Positions 20,820-30,474 of a stretch of 64,000 nt of DNA are shown piece after piece (position 1 is the first letter of the stretch; each line of letters begins with the position of its first letter). The notes under the pieces are model-generated. The model was not told the DNA's origin. It did not search any database and saw only the letters and a list, made by a program, of their open reading frames with translations. The position numbers and the translations under genes were made by a program. The DNA comes from Prochlorococcus sp. scB243_495K23 (GTDB lineage Bacteria > Cyanobacteriota > Cyanobacteriia > PCC-6307 > Cyanobiaceae), in NCBI GenBank assembly GCA_000635495.1, contig JFLW01000087.1:1-64000 (forward strand). The letters run 5' to 3'.

Positions 20820-20855
20820 CTGAAAACTTTATTTAAGTTAAACCAGTGTTTTCAG
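20820..20855 (+). promoter_or_regulatory. Inverted repeat in front of the fumC ribosome-binding site
   Basis: CTGAAAAC (20820-20827) and GTTTTCAG (20848-20855) are perfect inverted copies around a 20-base loop. The right arm ends exactly at the gaggaa ribosome-binding sequence, 7 bases before the fumC ATG. The structure could shield or expose that site or mark the purB 3' end; no T-run follows, so it is not a standard terminator. Confidence 0.35.
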
Positions 20856-20862
20856 AGGAATA

Positions 20863-22248
20863 ATGACCAAAAACTTTAGGATTGAAAAAGATAGTATGGG
20901 AACAATAGAGGTTCCCATGGAAGCTTTGTGGGGTGCTCAAACACAAAGATCGATAATAAATTTTTCTATTGGAGAAGAATTAATTCCAATTGAGTTAATT
21001 TATTCACTGACCCTCATAAAAAAAGCTGCTTCAATTGCGAATTTCAATTTAGGTTTAATAGATAAAAGGAAAAAAGATTTGATTGTAGAGGCATGTACGG
21101 AAATACTTGATGGGCTTCACGATTCACAGTTTCCATTAAAGGTTTGGCAAACAGGTAGTGGCACGCAAACAAATATGAATGTTAATGAGGTAATTTCAAA
21201 TATTGCAGCTTTAAAAACTAATTCAGAGCTTGGTAGTCATCAACCAATTCATCCAAATGATGATGTAAATAAATCTCAGTCAACTAATGACACTTTTCCT
21301 GCTGCTATTCAAATATCTGTTGTTAATGAAATAATCAAAAATTTAGTGCCAACGATCAGAGAACTTATAAAAGTCCTTGATAAAAAAAGTGAAGAATGGA
21401 AAGACCTTATAAAGATAGGAAGAACCCATTTTCAAGATGCAGTTCCCCTTACTTTTGGGCAAGAAATATCAGGATGGTCAGAGCAACTTAAAGATGCTGA
21501 GAATGCAATTATTATGAGTCTGAATGAATTGTATTTCTTACCTCTGGGAGGAACTGCGGTTGGTACAGGTATTAATTGTCCAAAAGGATTTTGTGAAGAG
21601 TCTATAAAATCAATTTCCGATGATACTAATCTAATGTTCTATAAATCAAAAAATAATTTTTCTATCATGGCCTCGCATGATCGTCTTGCTCAAGTAATGA
21701 GTCAGATAAAAATATTAGCAGGTGCATTATTTAAAATTTCTAATGATATAAAAATTCTATCTTCTGGTCCAAGATCAGGAATATATGAACTAATTATTCC
21801 TCAAAATGAACCTGGAAGTTCTATTATGCCGGGTAAAGTGAATCCAACTCAATGCGAAGCCTTATCAATGGTTTGTACTCAGATAATGGGTCTTGAATAT
21901 GCAGTCTCAATGGCAAATTCTAGCGGCACTTTACAGATGAATGAATATAAGCCTCTTATTGGATTTAATATTCTCACAAGTTTAAAATTACTTAAAAATG
22001 TAATAGAAAACTTTAGAATAAAATTAGTTGATGGTATGGAACCTAATCAAAAGAGAATGAAATTAAATTTAGAAAATTCACTAATGTTGGTTACAGCCAT
22101 AGTGCCAAAAGTTGGTTATGAAAAAGCAGCTGAAATTGCAAACCTTGCCTTCAAAGAATCATTAAATTTAAAAGAGGCAACAATTAAATTAGGTTATTTA
22201 AACGAAGATGAATTTGATGAAGCAATGAGTATCAATTCAATGATTTGA
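20863..22248 (+). CDS. fumC: Fumarate hydratase, class II
   Basis: The 461-residue iron-independent fumarase interconverts fumarate and malate. It shows KVWQTGSGTQTNMNVNEV near residues 90-108, the catalytic region GRTHFQDAVPLTFGQE, and the superfamily signature GSSIMPGKVNP at residues 318-328. Length is normal. A class II enzyme fits an oxygen-producing host. It follows purB closely and the next gene is convergent after only 10 bases, with no visible terminator. Confidence 0.97.
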   Translation: MTKNFRIEKDSMGTIEVPMEALWGAQTQRSIINFSIGEELIPIELIYSLTLIKKAASIANFNLGLIDKRKKDLIVEACTEILDGLHDSQFPLKVWQTGSGTQTNMNVNEVISNIAALKTNSELGSHQPIHPNDDVNKSQSTNDTFPAAIQISVVNEIIKNLVPTIRELIKVLDKKSEEWKDLIKIGRTHFQDAVPLTFGQEISGWSEQLKDAENAIIMSLNELYFLPLGGTAVGTGINCPKGFCEESIKSISDDTNLMFYKSKNNFSIMASHDRLAQVMSQIKILAGALFKISNDIKILSSGPRSGIYELIIPQNEPGSSIMPGKVNPTQCEALSMVCTQIMGLEYAVSMANSSGTLQMNEYKPLIGFNILTSLKLLKNVIENFRIKLVDGMEPNQKRMKLNLENSLMLVTAIVPKVGYEKAAEIANLAFKESLNLKEATIKLGYLNEDEFDEAMSINSMI

Positions 22249-22258
22249 TTAAAAAAAT

Positions 22259-24985
22259 TTAAAAATTATTGTCAATTCTTTTTGTTGCAGGATTAATATC
22301 TTCAGAGACTTTTATAAGATCATTAGATTCAGAAACAGGAAAACGATTAATAGCTTTTAATGCCAGCTTAGCTTTGCTTTTTAATTTATTACTAACACCA
22401 ATACAGTATTGCACTTGAGAAAGGACATCAATTGATCTTCTTATAATCCTCACTAAATCACCTTCGTCTAATGAAGTATTAAAAACCAAATCTTTCCATT
22501 TTTTTCCTCTTGCCCATTCAGAAATAATTCCAGTCAACTCTGTTTCTAAATAGATAGGAATTTCAATATGAAACTTATTTTGTTGAAAAGAGACTAATTT
22601 TCTTAAACCATCTAATTCATTAAAAACATCGATTACCTTTAAAGAAGGCTTGAAATTACACCAAAGATTAGGTCTCCTTACATCAACACATATAGCTTGA
22701 ATAATTGCAGCTAACTCAGGAGGATCTAAATCGTCTAAATATCCACTAACTAAAACAAGACCAATCCATAATTCATTTTCACTTCTTATTGCACCAACTG
22801 TTTGTCCAACTTCTGTCAATTCCAAATCATTTAAACAACCAAAATGATTCAAAATTTTAATCAAATCAGTAAAAGTTCTCCAGTTATGATTTTCTTTATC
22901 CTCAAGAAGTTTTTTTCTAATATTTATTTCTTGTTCAACATCAATAATTCTTTTTCTATATTTCTTTAATTTCTTGGAGTCTCCAAATCTGTGTGCAGGA
23001 TGATCAGTAACTGTTTCTTCTAAATTATTAATTTGTTGCTTTTGTGCCAAAACTTCCGTTGTTAAATCATATTGTGGAGTTTGTAAATCATTTTTTTTAG
23101 AAACTTCTAAAATTCGATCCGCATAACACTGCGACATATCATCTCCCCTAAATACCTCTCCGGAAAAATACATCTTTGGCACTTCAAGTCCTAAGACATC
23201 AATTGCATCCAAATCATTAAAAATACTAACTATGTATGAAGGTTTTATAAGAATAAATAAATTATCAATTGTCAAACACAATAAACTCTTAATTTTTTGG
23301 GATTCATATATTTTCTTACAAATTAATCCTGGAACAATTTTTCTTTTAATTTGTGGAGCTTTGATTGAAATTAAGCTTCCATCTTTAATATATGGAAGTG
23401 CATTGGTTATCTCTTCTGATAATTTTTCTGCTGATAGTTTTTCTAAAATTTTCAAGAGTCTTCTCTCTTCTTTAAGACGATTTTTTAACTTTTCGTAGGC
23501 ATCAAAATCTTTCCATGAAACGTTAGATGTAATTTTTTTTAACTCAATTAAATCCTTATTTAAATTTTCAATAATTATATTCTCACCTGATGATTCACCT
23601 AAATATAAAAAACTACCAAAACTTCTTTTAATTAATTCTTTAGACTTCTCTAGAGTATAACTTTGTAAAAGATTAAGTACCATTCCATAGCTTGGAGTGA
23701 ATTGACTTTCTAAAGCATTTGGTTTGCTAATAGCCAGTGAACTTGCTTCTTTGGCACCCTCGAATCTTGTTTGTAATGTAATAACATATCCCCGGGTATC
23801 TTTTCCTCTTCTTCCAGCTCTTCCTGACATTTGCAAAAATTCACTGCTAAATAATAATCTATGACCATCTTCTGTCCTTTTTGATAAAGAAGAAATAACA
23901 GTTGTTCTTGCGGGCATATTTATTCCTGCAGCAAGAGTTTCAGTTGCAAAAACAACTTTTATTAAACCTTGCTGAAATAATTCCTCAACCAATTCTTTCC
24001 ATGCAGGCAATAATCCAGCATGATGAGATGCAATACCGCGTTTTAATGCCTCGCATTGAGATTTATCTTGAATTGCTTCCTGATTATTTTTAAGATAAAC
24101 ATCTAATTTTTGGGATATCATACTTGCTTCTGAATAACTTACTAAAGTTAAATCTTTTATATTCTCAATAGCCTTGTCACATCCTCTTCTACTAAAAATA
24201 AAATAAATAGCTGGCAACATATTTCGTTCAGCTAGTTTCGAGATCACAAAGCCAATTGAGGGAGACTTTGGTTGCATTATCCTACCCACTTTCCCTCTTA
24301 TTTTCTGCCCTTTAGGAGCTCTCCAAATCTTACAGTTTGGATGAATTCCATTACCCTTATTATTTAAAAGGGGATGGAGGCCCTTAACACTACAAAAAAT
24401 AAAATCAAGTGGGACTGGTCTCTTATCACTATTAATTAGTACTGTTGGCCCATGAACTTTTTCTATCCAATTTTGCAATTGATCTGCATTAGCTATTGTT
24501 GCTGATAAAGCTATTATTTGAGTTCTAGTAGGGCAATGGATTATAGTTTCTTCCCAAACTGTACCTCTTTGGGGGTCATTCATATAATGACATTCATCAA
24601 GAATTACAGATTCTAAATTTTCTAAGGGATCATCAAATTCATCAAATTCGCCATAAAGCATGTTCCTAAAAATCTCAGTCGTCATAACTAAGATTGGTGC
24701 TTCTCTATTTATGCTTATATCTCCAGTTAAAAGACCAACTTTATTCTCACCATATTGATTAGCAAAATCTCTAAACTTTTGGTTTGATAGGGCCTTTAAA
24801 GGTGTTGTATAAAAAACTCTGCTATCATGAGATAAGCCTCTATATATAGCAAATTCACCTATCAATGTTTTACCCGAACCTGTTGGTGCTGTTAAAACAA
24901 CAGAATTTCCGCTATTAATAGCTCGTATTGCTTCTAATTGGAAATCATCTAGCGGAAAAGGGAAATATTCCTCTAAATTAAGCAA
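22259..24985 (-). CDS. Ski2/Mtr4-like superfamily 2 RNA helicase
   Basis: The 908-residue protein has helicase motif I APTGSGKT at residues 33-40, the DECH box at 130-133 (ILDECHYM), SATIANAD motif III, and GRAGRRGKDTRGYVI motif VI. The C-terminal part (about 700-900) resembles the DSHCT domain of Mtr4/Ski2, with a coiled region between. Cyanobacteria and chloroplasts (ISE2) carry such helicases, linked to RNA processing. It is divergent from bioF across a 139-base spacer. The biological substrate is unknown from sequence. Confidence 0.9.
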   Translation of the reverse strand: MLNLEEYFPFPLDDFQLEAIRAINSGNSVVLTAPTGSGKTLIGEFAIYRGLSHDSRVFYTTPLKALSNQKFRDFANQYGENKVGLLTGDISINREAPILVMTTEIFRNMLYGEFDEFDDPLENLESVILDECHYMNDPQRGTVWEETIIHCPTRTQIIALSATIANADQLQNWIEKVHGPTVLINSDKRPVPLDFIFCSVKGLHPLLNNKGNGIHPNCKIWRAPKGQKIRGKVGRIMQPKSPSIGFVISKLAERNMLPAIYFIFSRRGCDKAIENIKDLTLVSYSEASMISQKLDVYLKNNQEAIQDKSQCEALKRGIASHHAGLLPAWKELVEELFQQGLIKVVFATETLAAGINMPARTTVISSLSKRTEDGHRLLFSSEFLQMSGRAGRRGKDTRGYVITLQTRFEGAKEASSLAISKPNALESQFTPSYGMVLNLLQSYTLEKSKELIKRSFGSFLYLGESSGENIIIENLNKDLIELKKITSNVSWKDFDAYEKLKNRLKEERRLLKILEKLSAEKLSEEITNALPYIKDGSLISIKAPQIKRKIVPGLICKKIYESQKIKSLLCLTIDNLFILIKPSYIVSIFNDLDAIDVLGLEVPKMYFSGEVFRGDDMSQCYADRILEVSKKNDLQTPQYDLTTEVLAQKQQINNLEETVTDHPAHRFGDSKKLKKYRKRIIDVEQEINIRKKLLEDKENHNWRTFTDLIKILNHFGCLNDLELTEVGQTVGAIRSENELWIGLVLVSGYLDDLDPPELAAIIQAICVDVRRPNLWCNFKPSLKVIDVFNELDGLRKLVSFQQNKFHIEIPIYLETELTGIISEWARGKKWKDLVFNTSLDEGDLVRIIRRSIDVLSQVQYCIGVSNKLKSKAKLALKAINRFPVSESNDLIKVSEDINPATKRIDNNF

Positions 24986-25124
24986 TAATTGTGATTGAAG
25001 AGAGGATGAGTTAACTTCTTAATATATGATCTATATAGATATTAATAAACAAAAAATACCTTGCAAACTTTAATAGTAAATCTAAATCTTTTTAATTAAA
25101 TCCAATATATTTTATTTTGCCAAA

Positions 25125-26264
25125 ATGAAAAAAGTAAAAATTCCAAAAAATAGAATCCGTAAACTAAAAACATTTTCTTTAGGTAAAAAATCCTTCGAAC
25201 TTCTAAGTTTAAATTCGCAAAATAAAAAACTTATTGACTTATGTAGTAATGATTATTTTGGATTAAGCAGGGACAAGGATTTAATAAAAGCTGCTTACGA
25301 AATAAGCTTGTTAGAAGGCATTGGTTCAGGAAGCTCTAGGTTTATTACAGGTTCAAGACCAATACATAAATTATTAGAAACAGAACTTGCCAAGTGGCTT
25401 GATCAAGAGAAAGTATTACTTTTCCCAAGCGGATTTCAAGCAAATATAGCCGCTATCCAGGCTTTAGCAAACAGAAATAGTATCGTAATAGCTGATAAAT
25501 TGATCCATAACTCTTTATTGGTTGGAGTCAAAGCTGCTCAAGCAAAACTAGTTCGATTCTCACACAATAATTTAAAAGATTTAGAAGAAAAAATTATTAA
25601 ATCTAACCCCACAGAAAATTCCATTTTAGTTGTTGTTGAATCTCTTTATAGCATGGAGGGATCAATTGCTCCGCTTAGAGAAATAACGGAAATTTGCAAA
25701 AAGAATAGAGTTCAATTATTAGTTGACGAAGCTCACGCAATTGGGATCTTAGGCCCTGAAGGAAGGGGTTTAAGTTTTAATTGTCGTTCAGATATAACTA
25801 TGATTACTGGAACTTTTGGAAAAGCATTTGGAAGCGGGGGAGCTTTCATAGCTTCCAACTCAGAAATTGGAGAATATCTTATCCAAACAAGTGGTGCATT
25901 TAGGTATACAACCGCACTTGCGCCATCTTTGGCTGCTGGGGCACTAGAAGGTTTAAAAAAAATTTTAGAAAATAAAGAATGGGGTAATGATTTGTTATCT
26001 TCTGCGAATGTATGGAAAGATGAAATTATTAAAAATTTTAGTTTTCCAGTTCAGGGAGATTCTCACATTTTATCAATTATTATTGGCCAAGAAGAGAAAG
26101 CAATTTATCTACAAAAATATCTCGAAGAAAATGGGTTTTTAGCAATTGCGATAAGACCTCCAACTGTTCCAGTGGGGCAATCAAGAATCAGAATAACAAT
26201 ACGAAGAAACTTAGATTTTAATCTGCTAAATAATTTCATTACAGTATTAAAAGAGTTTAAATGA
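25125..26264 (+). CDS. bioF: 8-amino-7-oxononanoate synthase
   Basis: The 379-residue PLP enzyme condenses pimeloyl-ACP with alanine in biotin synthesis. Typical motifs are SNDYFGLS, GSGSSRFITG and the PLP-binding lysine Lys233 in TFGKAFGSGG; DEAHAIG supplies the PLP aspartate and histidine. Serine palmitoyltransferase-like or Kbl relatives are alternatives, but the four following bio genes settle the call. The stop overlaps the bioK start (ATGA). Confidence 0.96.
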   Translation: MKKVKIPKNRIRKLKTFSLGKKSFELLSLNSQNKKLIDLCSNDYFGLSRDKDLIKAAYEISLLEGIGSGSSRFITGSRPIHKLLETELAKWLDQEKVLLFPSGFQANIAAIQALANRNSIVIADKLIHNSLLVGVKAAQAKLVRFSHNNLKDLEEKIIKSNPTENSILVVVESLYSMEGSIAPLREITEICKKNRVQLLVDEAHAIGILGPEGRGLSFNCRSDITMITGTFGKAFGSGGAFIASNSEIGEYLIQTSGAFRYTTALAPSLAAGALEGLKKILENKEWGNDLLSSANVWKDEIIKNFSFPVQGDSHILSIIIGQEEKAIYLQKYLEENGFLAIAIRPPTVPVGQSRIRITIRRNLDFNLLNNFITVLKEFK

Positions 26265-26965
26265 AACAAATTATTACTCAACATGGGTGGGGACTAAATA
26301 AATATTTCTGGGATGATTATAAAGTTGATTTTTTAAATAATAATTGGCATTGGCAAGATAATGAAAGGGGCTATTTTTCGACAAATAATTATCAAGCAAA
26401 ATGGATTAAAAGCGAATCTAAAAAAGAAATCAGAATGACTTTATGCCATTCATTTGGTTTTCATTTAATGCCAAAAAAAATTTTAAATGAAGCAACTCAT
26501 ATTGTTCTTATAAATTCTTTTAATAATTTTCTTCCTTTAAGTAATAAGAGAAACTTTATTTTGAGGTCTCTAAAAAGAATGGAAACAAAAATCATAAAAG
26601 ATGAACCTAAGGATATGTTAAAAGAATTTATATTTAGATCATTTATGCCAAATCATATGAATAATAGTTTTAAAAATATCTTTTATAAAAGTCTAGAGAG
26701 TTTAAATAAAACTCTTCTTTTAAGTGATTTAAAAGAACTTTACATCAATAGAGATTTTCCAGTTTTTTTAAGAAAAGATTGCAAAATTATTTTTATAAAA
26801 TCAGAAAATGATTTGATTCTTGACAACGAATCAAATAATAACTTTTTAGATTCCCTAAATAAAAAACTTGAAAGGAAGCCAATTTTAATTAAATTAGCTA
26901 AACAAGGTCATTGCTTGAATAATTTAAATTTATACGAAATCTTACGTAATAAACTTAACGATTGA
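26261..26965 (+). CDS. bioK: Probable pimeloyl-ACP methyl ester esterase, BioK type
   Basis: The 234-residue protein looks like a divergent alpha/beta hydrolase. HGWGLN at residues 8-13 is the same oxyanion-region motif as in BioH, the likely nucleophile is Ser64 in CHSFG, and Asp184 (SENDLIL) and His217 (QGHCLN) can complete a triad. BioK was described as the picocyanobacterial replacement for BioH, freeing pimeloyl-ACP from its methyl ester. Position between bioF and bioC supports this. The gene is very AT-rich and Lys/Asn-rich. BioG is a related alternative name. Confidence 0.75.
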   Translation: MKQIITQHGWGLNKYFWDDYKVDFLNNNWHWQDNERGYFSTNNYQAKWIKSESKKEIRMTLCHSFGFHLMPKKILNEATHIVLINSFNNFLPLSNKRNFILRSLKRMETKIIKDEPKDMLKEFIFRSFMPNHMNNSFKNIFYKSLESLNKTLLLSDLKELYINRDFPVFLRKDCKIIFIKSENDLILDNESNNNFLDSLNKKLERKPILIKLAKQGHCLNNLNLYEILRNKLND

Positions 26966-26966
26966 A

Positions 26967-27725
26967 ATGGATAGTAAAAAGTGGAATGAGAAAATACAAA
27001 ATAATTTCAATGATGCTGCATATCGGTATTTAGAGTATTCAAATATTCAGAAATTTTTTGCAAAAAAGATTGTTCATCTTATCAAAGAATTAAATCCCAA
27101 AAAAAAAGGGGAATGGATAGATCTAGGATCAGGACCAGGACTATTAGCGGATGAAATAGAAAAAATTTTTTCCCAAAAAGTATCCAGAATTGATTTCAGC
27201 AAGAAAATGCTTCTTGAGAATAAATTATCTAGAAAAAAAATTTTATGGGATTTGAATAATGATTTACCTTCTGAAATTAATAACTGTTCTCTTTTAACAT
27301 CCAACTTTTGCATACATTGGTTAAACAAACCAGAAAAGATAATAAAAAATTGGTTTAGCAAATTAACACCTGGAGGTTTTTTAATCATTTCATATCCAAC
27401 AAAAGATTGTTTTCCAGAATGGAAAGATACTTGTAAAAAAATTGATATTGAATATAGTGGTCTTAATTTCCTTTGCTCTAAAGAATTATTAAGAGATTTC
27501 AAATCAACTGAAATACATTATTCAAAAGAGTTTAATTATCTTGAAAATTTTGAAGATGTATATAAACTTTTTAGAAGCATTAAAAATGTAGGGGCACAAT
27601 CAACAAATTGTAAACGCAAAACAGTGAAAGAGTTAAAGGAAATTCAAAAGTTTTGGCCAAAGAATTACAATAATACAGTCAACCTTTCATGGCAAATTGA
27701 GATTCAAATCATAAAGAAATTATGA
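26967..27725 (+). CDS. bioC: Malonyl-ACP O-methyltransferase
   Basis: The 252-residue SAM-dependent methyltransferase masks malonyl-ACP as a methyl ester so that fatty acid synthesis can build pimelate. SAM motif I is DLGSGPGLL at residues 52-60; the N-terminal FNDAAYRYLEYSNIQKF fits BioC, and LTPGGFLIISYPT is the post-I region. The gene lies one base after bioK and overlaps bioD by 4 bases. Generic methyltransferase assignment is certain; BioC identity rests on the N-terminal pattern and operon. Confidence 0.88.
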   Translation: MDSKKWNEKIQNNFNDAAYRYLEYSNIQKFFAKKIVHLIKELNPKKKGEWIDLGSGPGLLADEIEKIFSQKVSRIDFSKKMLLENKLSRKKILWDLNNDLPSEINNCSLLTSNFCIHWLNKPEKIIKNWFSKLTPGGFLIISYPTKDCFPEWKDTCKKIDIEYSGLNFLCSKELLRDFKSTEIHYSKEFNYLENFEDVYKLFRSIKNVGAQSTNCKRKTVKELKEIQKFWPKNYNNTVNLSWQIEIQIIKKL

Positions 27726-28387
27726 GTAGCAACAAAAATATTTTCAAATTTATAATTTGTGGAACAGATACTGATATTGGGAAAACTTTAATAAGCTCTT
27801 TTTTCGTTAAAGGATTAAATTCCTTTTATTGGAAACCTATTCAAAGTGGGATTGAATCGCAAACTGATAGTCAAACTGTTGAAAAACTTGCCCAAGTAAG
27901 TAAAGAGAAAATAATCAAAGAGGCTTATGTCTTTACAAAACCTCTATCTCCACATTGGGCTGCTGAAATAGATCAAAAAGCTATTAACTTTGACAAGTTG
28001 AGATTGCCAAAAGTGCAAGAATCACTAATTATAGAAACTGCGGGTGGATTAATGGTTCCAATAACACGCAATTTTTTGCAAATAGATCAAATAAAAGAAT
28101 GGAATCTTCCCGTAATACTTGTATGTAAGAGCGCACTTGGCACTCTTAACCATACCCTTCTTAGTATTGAGGCCCTAAAACGAAGAAATATTGAGATTTT
28201 AGGTTTAGTAGTCAATGGCGAAAAACACCTAGATAATCCAAAAACTCTAGTTGATTTTAGTGGTATTCCTTTAATTGCTGAATTTCCTTACATCAAAAAA
28301 ATGGACTCAAATAATTTAGATATACTATGGAAAGAGCTAGACATAAAGAATAAGTTGATCTCACTATTAAACTCAAAAATAAGTTAA
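27722..28387 (+). CDS. bioD: Dethiobiotin synthetase
   Basis: The 221-residue enzyme closes the ureido ring of dethiobiotin from 7,8-diaminononanoate, CO2 and ATP. The P-loop GTDTDIGKT is at residues 14-22, followed by YWKPIQSG; ETAGGLMVPI is the conserved segment near residue 105. Length is normal. It overlaps bioC (ATGA) and ends immediately before the bioA ATG. Confidence 0.95.
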   Translation: MSSNKNIFKFIICGTDTDIGKTLISSFFVKGLNSFYWKPIQSGIESQTDSQTVEKLAQVSKEKIIKEAYVFTKPLSPHWAAEIDQKAINFDKLRLPKVQESLIIETAGGLMVPITRNFLQIDQIKEWNLPVILVCKSALGTLNHTLLSIEALKRRNIEILGLVVNGEKHLDNPKTLVDFSGIPLIAEFPYIKKMDSNNLDILWKELDIKNKLISLLNSKIS

Positions 28388-29689
28388 ATGAAATCTTTGG
28401 ATTCAAAAACTCCAAATCAAGATTGGCACCCAAATATATGGCCACCTTTTACGCAAATTAATAACAGCAAACCGCAGATAGAAGTAACTCATGGTAAAGA
28501 TGCCCTTATATTTACTAAAAATCCTGAAAAAGAACTAATAGATGCAATTAGTAGTTGGTGGGTAACTCTTCATGGTCATAGTAATGAATATATTTCGGAT
28601 GCCATTTTTGATCAATCAAAAAAACTTGAGCAAGTTATATTTGCTGATTTCTTACATCCACAGGCAAAAAAATTAGCGGAAAGACTTAGTGAATTAACAA
28701 AACTAGAAAGATTATTCTTTTCTGATAACGGTTCTACTGCAGTGGAAGTCGCTTTAAAAATTGCCTTCCAATCATGGCAAAATAGAGGAGAGACAAGAAC
28801 TCAAATAGTAGCTTTTGATGGCGCCTATCATGGTGATACATTTGGCGCAATGGCTTTAGGTGAAAGAAATATTTTTAATGAGAATTTCGATAATCTTATG
28901 TTCCCAGTTAGAAGAGTCCCATGGCCTTCAACTTGGATGAACGATGAAGAAGTAGAAAATAAAGAAAATAAGGCGATCCAAAAATTAGAAACTCTACTTA
29001 AAACTCCCACAGTTGCAGTAATCCTTGAGCCACTTGTTCAAGGAGCAGGAGGGATGAATATGGTTAGACCTCAGTTTATAAAAAAAGTTTCAGAAATTAT
29101 AAAAAATAATAATTCTTTGTTAATTGCCGATGAAGTATTGACTGGGTTTGGAAGATGTGGAACCCTTTTTGCTTTTCAAAAGGCAAAAATCAATCCTGAT
29201 TTAATAAGTATTTCAAAAGGTTTAACTGGTGGATTTTTGCCGATGGGAATAACTTTATGTAAAGAAAAAATTTTTCAATCCTTTATTGATGATTCCCCAA
29301 GAAAAACTTTTTGGCATGGACATAGTTTTACTGCTAATCCTTTAGGCTGTGCTGCAGCAAACGCTAGCCTTGATTTATTAGAAAAAGAACCAAAAAAATA
29401 CCTTTCATTTGAAGAAAAACATTTATCTCATCTAATTAAATTTAAAAACTTACCTTATATAAAGAAGGTAAGGGTATCCGGCACAATTGCTGCCTTCGAT
29501 TTAGATATTGGGAACAAAAAAGGTTATTTCAATAATATTGGGAAAGAAATAAAGAGTCTTGCAATGGAGCAAGGTTTATTTATTAGGCCCCTGGGGAATG
29601 TTATTTACCTCTTGCCGCCTCTCTGTATAACAGATGATCAACTGGGGAAAAGTTACTGGATAATAAGGCAAATCTTAGACAATCTTTAG
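28388..29689 (+). CDS. bioA: Adenosylmethionine-8-amino-7-oxononanoate aminotransferase
   Basis: The 433-residue class III PLP aminotransferase makes 7,8-diaminononanoate. The motifs HPNIWPPFTQ, SSWWVTLHGHSN, FDGAYHGDTFGAM and LLIADEVLTGFGR are BioA-like; the PLP lysine is Lys277 in SISKGLTGG. It closes the bioF-K-C-D-A operon. bioB is not in this window. The next gene is convergent after 8 bases. Confidence 0.97.
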   Translation: MKSLDSKTPNQDWHPNIWPPFTQINNSKPQIEVTHGKDALIFTKNPEKELIDAISSWWVTLHGHSNEYISDAIFDQSKKLEQVIFADFLHPQAKKLAERLSELTKLERLFFSDNGSTAVEVALKIAFQSWQNRGETRTQIVAFDGAYHGDTFGAMALGERNIFNENFDNLMFPVRRVPWPSTWMNDEEVENKENKAIQKLETLLKTPTVAVILEPLVQGAGGMNMVRPQFIKKVSEIIKNNNSLLIADEVLTGFGRCGTLFAFQKAKINPDLISISKGLTGGFLPMGITLCKEKIFQSFIDDSPRKTFWHGHSFTANPLGCAAANASLDLLEKEPKKYLSFEEKHLSHLIKFKNLPYIKKVRVSGTIAAFDLDIGNKKGYFNNIGKEIKSLAMEQGLFIRPLGNVIYLLPPLCITDDQLGKSYWIIRQILDNL

Positions 29690-29697
29690 ATAAAAGT

Positions 29698-29955
29698 TTA
29701 AGGTCCCTGCAGTATTGCATTTTCCACATCTTCTCTATTAATGCAGTAGGAAAATAGTCTTTTAGTTTCTTGTCCTTCACTTTCCCACATAACACTTAAA
29801 TCTTCTTGTTCAAAAATAATAGTTGCATTCCAATTTGAAAGTAACAGATACCATTTAGATGGATTATTAATATCCTTCACAGCACCTAAATCAGTTAGCC
29901 ATAATTCCAATGATTGCAGTGAATTTTGATTGATAGGTTTTTTAGAGGGATTCAC
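29698..29955 (-). CDS. DUF3143 family protein
   Basis: The 85-residue soluble protein contains SLQSLELWLTDLGAV, a Trp-rich middle (KWYLLLSNWNATIIFEQEDL) and the ending REDVENAILQGP, a pattern I recall for the cyanobacterial DUF3143 family. Function is unknown. It follows the J-domain gene on the same strand after 16 bases, which suggests a shared transcript. Confidence 0.72.
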   Translation of the reverse strand: MNPSKKPINQNSLQSLELWLTDLGAVKDINNPSKWYLLLSNWNATIIFEQEDLSVMWESEGQETKRLFSYCINREDVENAILQGP

Positions 29956-29971
29956 AGACTTTTTTTAAAAA

Positions 29972-30412
29972 TTATTTAATTAGCCAAAGCGGTATTGTCT
30001 CTAATTCTTTTCCAGTAAAAGAAGCAATAAAAATTGAACCAATTAAACTTATAGAAATGATGATAATTAAAAGAAACAACGAAAACAATTCTCCATTCGA
30101 AAAAGGTCTTCTATTTCCTATTAAATTTTGATTATTAGAATCGATTACTAAGTTATTTAAAACGTTAGTATTATTTGTAATCCTAGAGTTTTCTTTTAAT
30201 TTGTCATCATATATTTTTCTTAAATTACTATTATTTAAATGTTCATAAGCTTCAAGAACTTCTTGAAATTTACTTTTAGCAACGTCTATTTCTAATGAAG
30301 TTGTATCGGGATGCAACTCAATAGAAAGTTTACAAAATGCCTTTCTTAATTCATGATTGGATGCATTCTCATTTACACCTAAAATTTTGTAATAGGAAGT
30401 TTCCCCTTTCAA
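29972..30412 (-). CDS. Membrane-anchored J-domain protein
   Basis: The 146-residue protein has an N-terminal J domain (about 5-70) with the HPD motif at residues 34-36, which stimulates Hsp70 ATPase activity. A polar linker follows, and one membrane segment lies near residues 111-133 (LFLLIIIISISLIGSIFIASF). There is no zinc finger or substrate-binding domain, so this is a type III J protein. Client and membrane are unknown. It precedes a DUF3143 gene and is divergent from rsmG. Confidence 0.85.
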   Translation of the reverse strand: MKGETSYYKILGVNENASNHELRKAFCKLSIELHPDTTSLEIDVAKSKFQEVLEAYEHLNNSNLRKIYDDKLKENSRITNNTNVLNNLVIDSNNQNLIGNRRPFSNGELFSLFLLIIIISISLIGSIFIASFTGKELETIPLWLIK

Positions 30413-30474
30413 AATAATCTTTTATTAATATTGTAATTCTAATAAATTTTTACTAAATAGAATGTATTTAATGG

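Noticed and set aside
29601-29795. 64-codon minus-strand frame over the bioA/DUF3143 junction
   Set aside because: It overlaps the conserved 3' end of bioA antisense and the end of the DUF3143 gene; no protein-like pattern.
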